Source: Pseudophaeomoniella oleicola
Lineage: Eukaryota > Ascomycota > Eurotiomycetes > Phaeomoniellales > Phaeomoniellaceae
Length of the DNA: 64,000 nt
Assembly (NCBI GenBank): GCA_003868215.1
Contig: QWDQ01000056.1
Coordinates: forward strand, 110,496 to 174,495
Direction: 5' to 3'
The translations under genes were made by a program, and so were the position numbers. The notes below the pieces were generated by a model that did no database searches, was not told the origin of the DNA, and saw only the letters and a list, made by a program, of their open reading frames with translations. Position 1 is the first letter of the stretch. Every line of letters begins with the position of its first letter. Shown piece after piece: positions 43,796 to 54,818 of this stretch.

Positions 43796-45212
43796 AAGGT
43801 ATATCAGGCTTCACAGAGCTTGTGAGATTATATGAGGTATCATGTGGCGTGCCCTGAGCGCATCGAGTATGTATGTCGGGACATAATGAGGCTAGGATGA
43901 ACGCCATGCATGTTAGGCTGTTAGGTCAAAGCTCTGTCCCTTATCACGATGTTGTAGAAGACGATTCCATAGTGCGTGCATCTTTGATCACGACCATGTG
44001 AGAAGGAGACGACTTGATCAGCAGGATCTCAATTTGCACCTGATCAGGTCTGTGTTACACAGCCTTACAAACCCCGCTTCCACAAAAGCTCTCCGTCTCT
44101 CTTGGATCGGTCATCATTTGTGTAGCTCTTCTGCATCATCCAGAGAGAAGACCCGGCGTCAAGCTCTAGGGATATCTAAGAGAGGCGTGAGTGGTCTATT
44201 GTCTTTCTAGAGCCACCTCTAGGATCTTGACAACCTTACACATTTGCTCTCGTCATGGAGCCGTAGGAATCATAAGGCTAGATATCGTCGACTTGCAGAC
44301 GAAGCGCCGGTTGCCATTGGATGTTCAGAGTCTTCAGCCTCCTTCCAATATGTGGAAATAAGCAAGATTACTAGGAGAATGAAGGGCGACGTGATCAGAG
44401 TGATCATTATCCTTTCCCGGTAAAGTACGTCAAATACAGTAAGGCAAAAAGGTCTGTGCCGCATCAACTGCTGTCAAGGGACTTACTTGAGCCTCAACTT
44501 TCGCAGTACTCAGTGAAGGTACGCAGGTCTCGAATCTCACGTGAGAAGTATTTGATATCATCATGAAACATCATCCGTGTCTCATATATGCCGTACTTCA
44601 CGAGTCTGACGATGTGTCAAGCGTAAGCCATTCCTGCTTGGATCACGAACAGTGAAGGGAATGAGAAGATGCGGCTCTTAAGAAGTAATTCTCGTTAGTG
44701 CGTAGCCTTGCATTAATTACCGCAACACGGAAATCCAACTCCCAGATTGACTTAAATACATACCATTAATGACCTTGCATACATCATGCATTGAATCGGC
44801 TCTCGTTTGCCTCGTCTAACGCCAATGGTGCACTGTATGCTTTCGCTCGAATCCTGTAATCACCATGGCACTATTCTTGCACCATCGCCAGCCTGATAAG
44901 TCTCCTTAAAACCGGAACCAGCCCAACAACCTTGGATTCGCGTACATCTTGCCCAATGGAGTTTCCGAGAAGAGATCTTGGATGGATCATGGACGGTAGG
45001 CTAGTATTCGCAGAGCCGCATTCCCCTACCACGCGTTTGCTTGTGGCAGCTCACCGCTATCACTGCTGTATAAGGCTGGACAGCCTCTAGTCAATGCTTT
45101 CCTAACTTCACTTTACAAATCTGCCTACATGCCCTTGTCTGTCGTTCCCTCCAATGGCCATGCTCATCTGAATATCGTACGCTCTTTTGGTGGCTATGTT
45201 TTCTAAGCAGTC
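43796..45212. other. Intergenic region of 1.4 kb, no supported gene
   Basis: Open frames are short. One on the minus strand (44270-44467, 65 codons) contains a single hydrophobic helix (ITLITSPFILLVILLIST) and could be a small membrane protein, but its start codon context and lack of any relative known to me leave it unproven. Nothing else stands out. Confidence 0.45.
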
Positions 45213-47160
45213 ATGGATACCCTTCCCCTTGACGTTTTTCATTTGCTCGCGAACTGCCTTGAATGCGAGGATTATATCAATCTCAGCCAAACTGATCGGT
45301 ACTGCCAAAGTGTCCTCTGGGACGAGCACCTTGCCCGGCAGTGTCTAAAGGTAAGCAAAATGCTTCTGTCTTGTAACAGATACAGCGCTGACTCCTTAGA
45401 CTCACTTGTTTCACTCGGTTGAAACCAAGCTTGCCGACCGAGGGGCCTATTCATATCGTCAAGCGATTATGAAGGCTTATGGGAGGAGGCAGTCAGTGGC
45501 TACAGCGCATCCGTTCGCAATGGGGATCATCTCTCTTGCGGAGTCATTCATCTACAGTCAAGGCCGAGTTTGCTACCTGGCATTTGGGCGGATCCATATG
45601 CTTGATGTCAATATGTGGTCCGAGAAGGAAGTCCTTGTGGATCTGAAGTGCGTCCTTAGAGACTGTGGCCTGATCCAAAGTTCGATTAATGACATTACTG
45701 GCTGCGAGTTGTTGGCCTGTGCCAACGACAGCATCGCTATTCGCTGGGTAGACGGAACTGGCTCCCAAGCTTGGCTGATCGCTCTGCACATTGACCGACA
45801 GAAGGATAGGCTAGGGCTATCGTGGTGGAATCATTCTTTGCCCCGTGGAAAGTACCTAGTCAAGATTGGTGGAGGCTTCCTTTGTCTGGGATGCCGTATC
45901 ACGGGAGGAAGTCAACAGCATGAATGGGAGTTTAAGGTGTTCACTTTGCAAGGTGCAAACGGCAATCCGCAGTGGTCCACTCGCCTCAGCGGCTTACAGG
46001 GTACTGACATAGGCATGAATGTTGTCTTCGAGATATTCAACGGCTACTTGTACGCTGTCTCTAGTCAACCGTCCTCAGACGCAGACCCTATGGGATGGGT
46101 ATCATTCTACCATTGCATGCGCTTTGCGCTCGGCGAGGACCAACAGCGACCGGAACAATGCCAAATATGGAGACGCGACCATACGGAAGGAGTCGTAAAT
46201 GATTCCTGGCTTCAATTATCGTTGAGTCAAGACGAGAAGGATGGTCTTCTCTACATCACTGAGGTAAGGAAAGAGTGGCCTGGACACGACAGTTTCTGCA
46301 CCAGAATCCATTACAGACAACAGCTACACTCTGATGAATGGACCCCAGTTATATCTATCGAGGACTGGAACAATCATCCACGTCAGCAGCGAGCTAGCTC
46401 TGCTGATTGTGACCCCTCACTCCCAGAAGAGCCGCCTCAGAAACGCTCACGGCAAGTCATTCATCGAGAATACCAGTCACATGCTGCGAGTCGCACCGTC
46501 CCCGAATTTATCCTTGCACACACAGAAAGTCGATTTTACGACTCCTCATCAAAGACGTTTGTAGACGTTGTACGCAGAGATGGAGGGTTACAAACGCCTC
46601 GACAAGGAGGGAACACCGCTCACCTAGCTATTCGAAGCGTCCCTCGAAAACGTGCGGTCCAAGAAGTCTTTGTGGAGAATGATGTCGGTAATCGCTCATC
46701 AAGGAAGAGGAAGGTTCAAAAGGATGGCAAGGAAGAAGCCGAGACAGAATGCTACCTGTGGCCACCGCAGAGTATATCGCCAGAGGTCTTGGAACTCCTT
46801 GAAACAAGCACCAACTCCGCAAGTATGAACATGATGGCAGACAATCGAAACATTGTCTACATGGCAACCGGAAAGTCACTACGCGCACAACTGAACGAAG
46901 TCGGGGTGGCAAGCACCCTTTCTCCGCTCGTCATCATCTCGTTTGATCCAAGCTGCAGGATGCCGGGTCTACAACAGGTGACCTCTTCTCCATCGCAAGA
47001 GGCGCAACCTCAGCAATTGCCGAGAGGGGATGCGACAGGTCTCAGAGAAAAGCTGAAGGCATTGGCAAAGCAGTCCAAGAAATCGGAATGTCAGCCAGTG
47101 CGAATGTGGGAGAGGCCAGCAGCATATACCAGAATCAGGACTGGCTTTCGATTTCGGTGA
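45213..47160 (+). CDS. F-box-like protein of unknown function, 632 aa, two exons
   Basis: Probable substrate-recruiting subunit of an SCF ubiquitin ligase, judged only from its N-terminus. Exons are 45213-45350 and 45400-47160, joined by a 49-nt GT-AG intron in phase 0. Residues 1-50 fit an F-box: MDTLPLDVFHLLANCLECED, then YINLSQTDRYCQSVLWDEHLARQCLK. After it comes a long region with strand-like segments (AFGRIHMLDVNMW, ACANDSIAIRWVDG, KYLVKIGGGFLCLGC) that may form a beta-propeller, as in many F-box partners (inference). Residues about 360-480 are charged and low in complexity (EEPPQKRSRQ, NRSSRKRKVQKDGKEEAE), possibly nuclear-targeting. The C-terminus is also disordered. I do not recognise a specific orthologue. 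It converges on the BAR-SH3 gene, 259 bp away. Confidence 0.8.
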
Positions 47161-47419
47161 AGTCAGCATCTAGAACTACCTAGTTTTGGCCACCAGCTCG
47201 GTTTCAATCAAAAGTTGTGTGTTTACAAATCATGAACATTACTACCTGAAAATGAGTTTGCTCGACTAATGAATCGAAGAATCACTGCTACCAACATACA
47301 TTTCGCGATTAGCGAATGATAGTCAACTCCACCGGTGATATGCGTGTCGGATCCCGAGCATGTGCCCAATTACCCTGGCTTAAACGTCAATGCTTGATAA
47401 ATCCCATGTTCCAGTCATC

Positions 47420-48780
47420 CTAGTTTAGCTTGACATAGTTGCCTGAATCCTGCGTCAGATGTTGTACTTGGTCCACAGTTGTGGGAATGTCAGCTTACCT
47501 GGAAATTGCCCTTGTCTTCCGTGCACACGGCCAGACCACCATTCATTCTCGTTTGCTGTCCGATGGATGATCTCAATCACATCACCTGTAGTAAAACTGA
47601 GGTCTCCTTCTGCTTGCGCTTCGTAGTCGTATAAAGCTGTCACTGTTTCTGGAGCGGGGGCACCAGAGAATCTTGATGGCTTAGGCTTTGGTGGTGGTGG
47701 TTTTGTCTTGGCTGCCGCTGCTAGGGACGGTGAACCGGGCGCCGAGCTGGGTGAGTACGGAGGTGGTGGATGATCAGAACCGTCTGAAATAGTTGTCCTT
47801 CTTGTGGGACCAAGGGACGGGCTATCCTTCTTTCCAAGGGCGTATTTGCTTTGACCTGAGAGTGTCCCAGACCTCTTGACGCCACCCGTTGATTTGAAGT
47901 GTACCATACTCAGAGCCTCAGCCTGTTCCTGGACGTTCCCTCTCTTCTTTTCAAAAGCAGCCTCCACGTCCAACGTGAGGTCAAAATAACCAATGTTGAT
48001 TCCCTGCATCTTCTCGTGGAGTGTATAGAAGACATTAAGCTGCATGTAATAGAAAGACTGGAAGAGCGGCCGGATGAATTCGGCTTCGAGGGCAAACAGC
48101 TTTGGTAGTTCGTCTTTTAGAAGATCGTTGAAATAGTTGAAATCTGCCGTCGCTTGCTCCACGTCGTTTTCGGCCTTGAAGAGCGCCTTCTCATCTTTCA
48201 GTGTCTTCTCCTTTTTGTCCTGGAGTTTCTTCAAAGTGGCCCTATGCCTATCATAATCCAGCTGCTTATGCTGGCGCTTCATTGCGACCTTTCGGATGAC
48301 TTTGATAACTTCAAGCAATTGATCTGCAGGGGCAATAACTCTCTGTTCGATCATTTCGAGCTCTGGCTGAAGCGTCGCCAGCAAGTCGCGGCAGATAGAC
48401 TCGTATTCCTCGCACGCTCTGATACCCTCTGGATTGCCCTCTTGGACATAAGAGTCGGGATCGCTGGCGCGCCCAGAAATGGGTTTGTAAATTTCCTGGA
48501 TGGACTTTGAGAACTCAATCTGGTGGTTCAACATGCCTAACAAGCAATGTCAGTCGCAGGCCCGATTTACACTTTGCGCAACCGGTCTCAACAAACCATT
48601 TATCGCGTTGAAATATTTCTGGGATTCATCATGCAATTTCTTCGTTTCAGTCTCAAGATCCTGAAATCGTCTTTCCGCATCGAGATAGACAGCATCCTTG
48701 GTATTGTCTCCGATGTTGAAGCGAGCCTTGAATTGCTGAGGCGCTCGCACGAAGCCCTTTTGTATTCCTTTCAAACTCAT
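47420..48780 (-). CDS. BAR-SH3 protein, Hob1/Rvs167 (amphiphysin) homologue, 414 aa, three exons
   Basis: Membrane-bending adaptor of endocytosis and the actin cortex. Exons on the minus strand are 48597-48780, 47499-48536 and 47420-47442; introns are 60 and 56 nt. The N-BAR start [17 protein letters not shown] is a typical amphipathic helix. The BAR domain runs to about residue 240 with [50 protein letters not shown] and [21 protein letters not shown] Pro/Ser-rich linker ([20 protein letters not shown]) leads to an SH3 domain, [16 protein letters not shown] to the end. Reading past the last donor gives a wrong tail and an early stop; splicing to the 23-nt terminal exon restores the SH3 ending GQFPGNYVKLN. 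This is good evidence for the micro-exon. Confidence 0.95.
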
Positions 48781-49832
48781 CTTGAAGCCCCGCACAAAGT
48801 GCGAACAATTCAAGTACGTCTAGTCTCGGACGTCTCGGATTTGACAGATGCAAAATGAGAATGTTCAATTCGACGCTGAGAGTGAGATAGGAAAAGATGC
48901 AAGTTAAGAAAAGTACGTCGTTACTTGTAGGCAGCGAAGTACAGCAATGTTGGTTGTTACCGTCGGATGATTGGTGGCTTGGTGGAGGGAAGACGTTCTT
49001 GGTTAAGGGCCGATGACGCAGTAGAGATCATTTTCGGAGGCTCAGCCACTGCCGATGCGATCGGTAGTCGACATAGTCATTGTACAACAGTAATGACTTG
49101 CAACAGGATGCCTCATCCATGATGGAAAGAAGAGGAATTAAACGGTAGGAGAATCGTTTTTAATCTACTATGTAAATACAATATATGCCCGCAGTACATA
49201 CAGTCGTTTACTTAGATATGTCACTACTCAGTGAGCCGCAATGTATTACAGTTAAATGTAGGCACCTAGGAGGATACACCGACCTACTACCTAGGGTGTA
49301 CTACGGTAATTATACCTATAGGTACTGTGTAAGGTAGGTAGGTAGGCAGGCAGATAGGTACAGTGAGGGACATCAGAGATAGGTACCTAAAGCAAGCCTC
49401 CCGAGTCTGTTAGTTGGTAACTATTGGGATGTGGATTAATTACTACTTGGTATATATTGTGATCTCCTCTAAGTCGTGATCACCCCTTTGACTTTGAGTG
49501 CTGTACCCCCCACGCTCGGCTTTACGGTGTTCATCCCAACTCATTGGGCGTGCATTGGGCTCATCTCATCACAAAGCAACTCCACCAGAACGGGGTTCGG
49601 TGATAAGATACCGGAGATCGACAGCAGCCATAAGCGCAATAATAATCTGATCGATTTTAGCACTGATCTCATCTGATCTGATCTTTTGCTGCATAACTTC
49701 AGTTCTTACTATTGCAACTTATTGATATCCTGTCAACCATCTTGCTGATTACATTTTCTCTCAAGATCGAACAATCCCCCTACTACTTATCAAAGGTTAT
49801 CACATCATACTAGACGATTGAGTGTTACCAAT
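48781..49832. other. Divergent intergenic region of the BAR-SH3 and NFS1 genes
   Basis: About 1.05 kb with no gene. The leader side of the BAR-SH3 gene (48781-49020) is ordinary. The middle contains the GGTA/ACCT-rich patch listed separately. Just upstream of NFS1 is a run of overlapping TGATCT/ATCTGATC words (about 49665-49686). Confidence 0.5.
49261..49391. repeat. GGTA/ACCT-rich low-complexity patch
   Basis: Dense CCTAGG, TACCTA, GGTACC and (GGTA)n words, including four tandem GGTA-like units near 49332-49345, make a region able to form several small hairpins. Similar but smaller patches occur in other intergenic regions of this window. Such sequences are common in many moulds; no function is assigned. 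Confidence 0.7.
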
Positions 49833-51597
49833 ATGGCTTCCTTGGCTCCGGTAGCCATGAGGCAGGCCTCAAAGTCATGCTCTCGCCGCCTCTCATCTCA
49901 TTTCTCGACCAGACCTATGCTCTCAGCTCGAAAAGCTGCCTTTTCCCCTCGATCATCCCAGCACTGTCGATACACATCTGAAACCACTCCAAAGCAAGCC
50001 CAGGTGAGCGATGTCGAAAATGCCATCAAGGCGGATCAAAAGAAGTTCATTCAACAAAGCGGCAGCCTGCCCAGCCAATCCGAAAGCAAGATAGGCGTAT
50101 CTGGAGATACGATGATGAATCCTTCTGCCGGTATCTTAAAGCAAGCGACAGTTATGGACCAGGGGACGAGACCTATCTACCTCGATGCGCAAGCGACCAC
50201 TCCTACAGATCCCAGAGTGCTCGATGCAATGCTACCTTTTATGACCGGTTTGTATGGGAATCCACACTCGAGAACCCATGCATATGGTTGGGAAAGTGAA
50301 CAGGCTGTTGAGAGCGCTCGAGAGAACGTTGCTAAGTTGATCGGCGCCGATCCTAAAGAAATCATCTTTACCAGTGGCGCAACTGAAAGCAACAACATGA
50401 GCATCAAGGGCGTTGCAAGATTTTTTGGTCGATCAGGAAAGAAGAGGCACATTATAACCAGTCAGACAGAACACAAATGCGTTCTGGACAGCTGCAGGCA
50501 TCTTCAAGATGAAGGGTTTGAGGTGACGTACTTGCCGGTGCAGCACAATGGTCTGGTTGATCTAGCCGAGCTTGAAGCTGCGATTCGGCCTGATACAGCA
50601 CTTGTCAGTATCATGACTGTCAACAATGAGATTGGTGTCATACAACCAATGAAAGAGATTGGCCAATTATGTCGATCAAAGAAGGTTTACTTCCACACTG
50701 ATGGCGCCCAAGCCGTCGGAAAAATCCCAATCAGTGTGAATGATTGGAACGTCGATTTGATGTCAATTTCCAGTCATAAGATCTATGGCCCCAAAGGTAT
50801 AGGCGCTTGTTACGTCCGTAGGCGGCCGAGGGTTAGATTGGATCCCATCATCAACGGTGGTGGCCAAGAGAGAGGTCTTCGAAGCGGTACTCTGGCCCCT
50901 CACTTGGTTGTTGGTTTTGGCGAAGCATGCCGCATCGCAAGAGAAGACATGGCTGTAAGTTGTTCCCTGCGCTGCACGTTATCGTTGTATTCCCTACGTG
51001 ATTATACGCTTGAGAAAATGCTTGAAAGTACGCATGGCGTTCTGAAGGCTTGACTTAAGCTTCTTGTCGATGCCTTTTGACTTACACAGCAGGGGTTATG
51101 ATTCGGATTTGCCTTTCGTTCTCTTTACATGCTGTGCGATTTTCTGAAGGCCTTGTACTGACATGGATAAATAGTATGACTCGAAGCGCATTACTACTCT
51201 TTCGAATCGTCTCCTTAGTGGACTCCTGTCTCTCGAACATACAAGTCTTAATGGAGACCCTGATCGGCACTACCCCGGTTGCGTCAACGTTTCTTTTGCA
51301 TATGTTGAGGGCGAATCTCTACTCATGGCGTTGAAGGATATTGCTTTATCCTCTGGCAGTGCATGCACGTCGGCCTCGTTGGAGCCTAGTTATGTGCTTC
51401 GAGCTCTTGGTAACAGTGATGAGAGTGCTCACAGTTCTATTCGATTCGGCATTGGCAGGTTTACCACGGAAGCAGAAATCGATTATGTCTTGAAGGCTGT
51501 TCGGGAGCGAGTAACATTCCTGCGAGAACTCAGTCCACTCTGGGAGCTGGTTCAGGAGGGGATCGATCTCAACACCATCGAATGGAGCCAGCACTAA
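49833..51597 (+). CDS. NFS1: Mitochondrial cysteine desulfurase Nfs1, 514 aa, two exons
   Basis: PLP enzyme that takes sulfur from cysteine for Fe-S cluster assembly on Isu1, and for tRNA thiolation. Exons are 49833-50954 and 51175-51597. The intron is 220 nt, four times the usual size here, yet exons join exactly at IAREDMA|YDSKR as the family needs. The first about 50 residues are Arg/Ser/Ala-rich without acids, a clear presequence. A linker of about 65 residues precedes the catalytic core [20 protein letters not shown]. Other motifs are [31 protein letters not shown], the PLP-lysine block [14 protein letters not shown], and the persulfide cysteine in [14 protein letters not shown]. The C-terminus [16 protein letters not shown] is strongly conserved in the family. 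Start ATG is the first in frame. Confidence 0.97.
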
Positions 51598-52362
51598 ATT
51601 GTGTGCATTTTGGGTGTGATTCGTACTTCATGTATATTTACCTAGGTAATTATAGGGTCTGGTCGGATTTCAGAGCGGATTCATTCTCTCAACCGGTGTG
51701 CTATTAGGCTCAGAGCATCATGATTCTAGTAGGTCACGAATAATGTCTATGCAAGCCCACCTAAAGATTACCACGGCTCTCTCTCAAGACTTCGTCCTCG
51801 GTAAACATTGGACCTTCCCCGTCACTCGAAAAAGGGGGGTTTAGCAGAGGTACTAAGGTCGGGTTGTGCGACGGAGCAAAGGAATTACTCTCATTTTGGC
51901 TCGATTGACTTAATCACATGTCAACGACGGCAAACCCCGTGATCTCCATCTCTTACTTTGCTACCGAAGTACGGGGATTCATGAGGGGCAAATGCTGAAC
52001 TGATGTTGCCAAATCACGTAGAAAAGTGCAATCACACGCAGATACCAATGAGCCATATCGCTCATTTCGTGGCTATCCAATTGACAGGCATTCGTTCGTT
52101 CAAGCGCGTCATATCTTCATCCGTGTACATCCGCCAACACTGAGATTGACGTCGCATCGGTCAGTTCGGCGAAGTCACGGCATTTGCCCCGCGGTATCGG
52201 ATTACAAAGAAGATATTTAGACCACTCCTTGGACTTTCCTTCACAAGCCTTGTTCATTCTTACGACACCTATTGATGAAGTATTGCATCTCTCTTTGGCG
52301 TATGAGACGTAGGATCACGACATTCTCTTTGTTCATTGGCCTTTGCGCCTCAATTTGCCTCG
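51598..52362. other. Intergenic region between NFS1 and the IDO gene, no gene seen
   Basis: 0.77 kb, with NFS1 3' sequence and the dioxygenase promoter. A short TACCTAGGTA palindrome lies at about 51640. A plus-strand frame at 52026-52220 has no domain. Confidence 0.5.
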
Positions 52363-53877
52363 ATGCATCCCCCGATTCCTTTCGATTTAGCCGCGTATGA
52401 TGTCTCGCCAGAGACGGGCTTCCTGCCTCCAGAACCACCCCTCCAACGTCTACCACATCCAGCGTATGAGAAATGGGAACGCATCATCAATAACTTCCAA
52501 TCGCTTCTCCTAAGCAAACGGCTCCGAGCCATCATCGACACCCTCCCCGTTTTCCCTGCTTCACACCTAGAGACCGAACCAGAATGGCGGCGCGCATACT
52601 CCATACTCACTTTCATGGCACATGGCTACATTTGGGGTGGTGAGAAGCCAGCCGATCGCCTACCCCCTCCGATAACATATCCTCTTCTCTCTATTAGCGA
52701 GCATCTCGACATTCCTCCAGTTGCGACATATGCTGGCCTGTGTCTTTGGAATTGGAAACCGATTTTCCTGTCCGAGCCTATATCCTCGATCGAAAATCTC
52801 TCGACACTGAATACATTTACTGGCTCTTTGGACGAGCAATGGTTCTATCTTGTTTCGGTGACTATGGAAGCAAAGGCCGGTCCTTCTATACCAATAATGA
52901 TGCGTGCAATCGCGGCTGCAAGAGAGGGAAACGCAGATGTCGTGATAGAGTGCCTACACTCCTTGGCTGAAATAATTGATGAGCTTGGGACGTTATTGGT
53001 TCGAATGTACGAATCATGCGACCCGCACGTTTTCTACCACAGGATACGGCCTTTCCTCGCGGGGAGTAAGAACATGCGGGATGCTGGTCTTCCGAATGGT
53101 GTTCTGTATGACGAGGGTAGTGGTCAAGGTTCGTGGAGGCAATACAGTGGTGGGAGCAATGCGCAAAGTTCTATCATCCAATTCCTCGACATAGTATTAG
53201 GGGTGGAGCACAGGCCGACTGGGGAAAGGAGAGTCGAGACATCCGAGAGCGAAACAGAGGTAGCCCCAACGCCGCGTCACAATTTCATACTGGAGATGCG
53301 CAACTACATGCCGGGAAAGCACAGAAAGTTCTTACAGACCGTTGAGACCATTGCGAACATGCGAGAATTTGTCGATGGGAATCGCAGCAATCGTCCCTTG
53401 GTCCTTGCATATGATGCGGCTCTGGCTATGCTCAAGTCTCTTAGGGATAAGCATATCCAAATGGTCAGCCGATACATCATCGTCAAGTCACGAGAGAGAT
53501 CGCTGTCGCGGTCGAGAGGTCGTCAAATGAACGACGGCAGCCCAGTATCATTGAGAAAGCCGTTAAACCTCGCCAGTGCCAAACCTACATCGAGTGGAAA
53601 GGAACACGGTAGTAACAAAAAGCAACGTGGCACCGGAGGGACAGCCCTGATTCCCTTCCTTAAGCAAGCACGAGACGAAACAGGAGAGATGGCCATGGAT
53701 GCCTGGTCTAGGAAATATCTTTTGGGGAGATTGACCGAAGGTGATCGAGAAATCGCAAGTGAAAGTCAGATCCATGATACATTGACGAAAGCTGGCGAAC
53801 TACCTCCTAATGAAGTTGTCGGACTCGCTGGAAGCTGGGATATGGAAGACCATGGGGGTGGTCTGTGTGCTTTCTAG
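52363..53877 (+). CDS. BNA2: Indoleamine 2,3-dioxygenase, 504 aa, single exon
   Basis: Haem dioxygenase opening the indole ring of tryptophan to N-formylkynurenine, the first step of the kynurenine path to NAD. The frame is uninterrupted; the ATG at 52363 is chosen because the frame upstream has only non-ATG codons. Family blocks include YSILTFMAHGYIWGG, AGLCLWNWKP, DEQWFYLVSVTMEAKAGP, FYHRIRPFLAGSKN, GGSNAQSSIIQFLDIVLGVEH, and the proximal haem ligand His320 in RNYMPGKHRKFL. The C-terminal KQRGTGGTALIPFLKQARDET matches the conserved GTGG-TxxxPFLK-xxRDET end. Between the last two blocks sits a basic, Ser-rich insert (about residues 395-440, with RSLSRSRGRQ). Fungi often carry several IDO paralogues; which one this is cannot be said from sequence alone. 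Confidence 0.95.
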   Translation: MHPPIPFDLAAYDVSPETGFLPPEPPLQRLPHPAYEKWERIINNFQSLLLSKRLRAIIDTLPVFPASHLETEPEWRRAYSILTFMAHGYIWGGEKPADRLPPPITYPLLSISEHLDIPPVATYAGLCLWNWKPIFLSEPISSIENLSTLNTFTGSLDEQWFYLVSVTMEAKAGPSIPIMMRAIAAAREGNADVVIECLHSLAEIIDELGTLLVRMYESCDPHVFYHRIRPFLAGSKNMRDAGLPNGVLYDEGSGQGSWRQYSGGSNAQSSIIQFLDIVLGVEHRPTGERRVETSESETEVAPTPRHNFILEMRNYMPGKHRKFLQTVETIANMREFVDGNRSNRPLVLAYDAALAMLKSLRDKHIQMVSRYIIVKSRERSLSRSRGRQMNDGSPVSLRKPLNLASAKPTSSGKEHGSNKKQRGTGGTALIPFLKQARDETGEMAMDAWSRKYLLGRLTEGDREIASESQIHDTLTKAGELPPNEVVGLAGSWDMEDHGGGLCAF

Positions 53878-54818
53878 ACACATCCAAGGCTCAAAAGACG
53901 AGCTTTGTGGCTGCGACTTTTGGCGTTGCTTTGGACAACGTTTCCGATTGGCTCGAATTTGTACAGCGAGCTACCTAAGGTATCATATGGGCGGCGTATA
54001 TGAAGCATTTTCATGGCGAACTAATCATGGGTTTGGAGTAACAAAACGGTAAGCACACTATGGATTCTTGTATATCGATGATAGATGACCGGGATTGTTG
54101 GAAAAGTGACCAGTTCTACTCTGTACATTAGGAACATCGAACACAGCATCATTCAATATATTCCAAAGACCGTGAGCCATTGTAGCCGAGTCGTACAGTA
54201 GCATGGAATGGACGCTAAGAGAGTACCCGTAGTAGACTTGAATGAAATGGGGAAGAGATCTACTCGGGAATTTACTGGATGGCGATACATATTGTTTCGA
54301 ATAGCCGGGGAAATAGATCTGAATCGCTGAAGGACAGAGGTTGACGTTTGTATCTACTGAGCGAGATGGAAAAAGAGCCATGAAAAGATTGAAGATAAGC
54401 GTGTACATATGTAAAAGATATCAAATGATATTACCATGTCCAATTAAAAGGCAGTAAGAAAGGAGGGAGGGAGAAGGGGAGTTTGTATGGTCGGACAAGG
54501 GATGTGCGTATTCGTGTCCGCAATTTGCAAGTTCATAGGTCCAACAAACTTCCCAGCGTGTCCGCAACGCCTGTTACTTGCACGTAGACCCCCATTCATT
54601 CATTTCTCTTATACCACAATTACGACCCTCTACCTTGATAACACATCGTCTCGACTTGTGTCTCTCATCGTCGCCCTTTTCTACACTTCTCTCTGCGCGA
54701 TGGTCTGTCGTCGTCATCGATTGCATTAGGAAGTCTTTTACCAAGTCCCTCCCTTTGCCGAACATGTACATTCAATTCCACCATTTCAATTCGTAACCTG
54801 TCCCATTCAACAACAAGA
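53878..54818. other. Intergenic region between the IDO and mannosyltransferase genes
   Basis: 0.94 kb. A minus-strand frame of 116 codons (54058-54408) begins with an ATG but shows no domain and ends without splice partners, so I leave it unassigned. The stretch just before the next gene (54,600-54,800) is pyrimidine-rich, as in fungal leaders. Confidence 0.45.

Noticed and set aside
49321-49391. GGTA repeats as a telomere-like or CRISPR-like array
   Set aside because: Units are irregular 4-bp words with no spacers and do not match TTAGGG-type telomere repeats.
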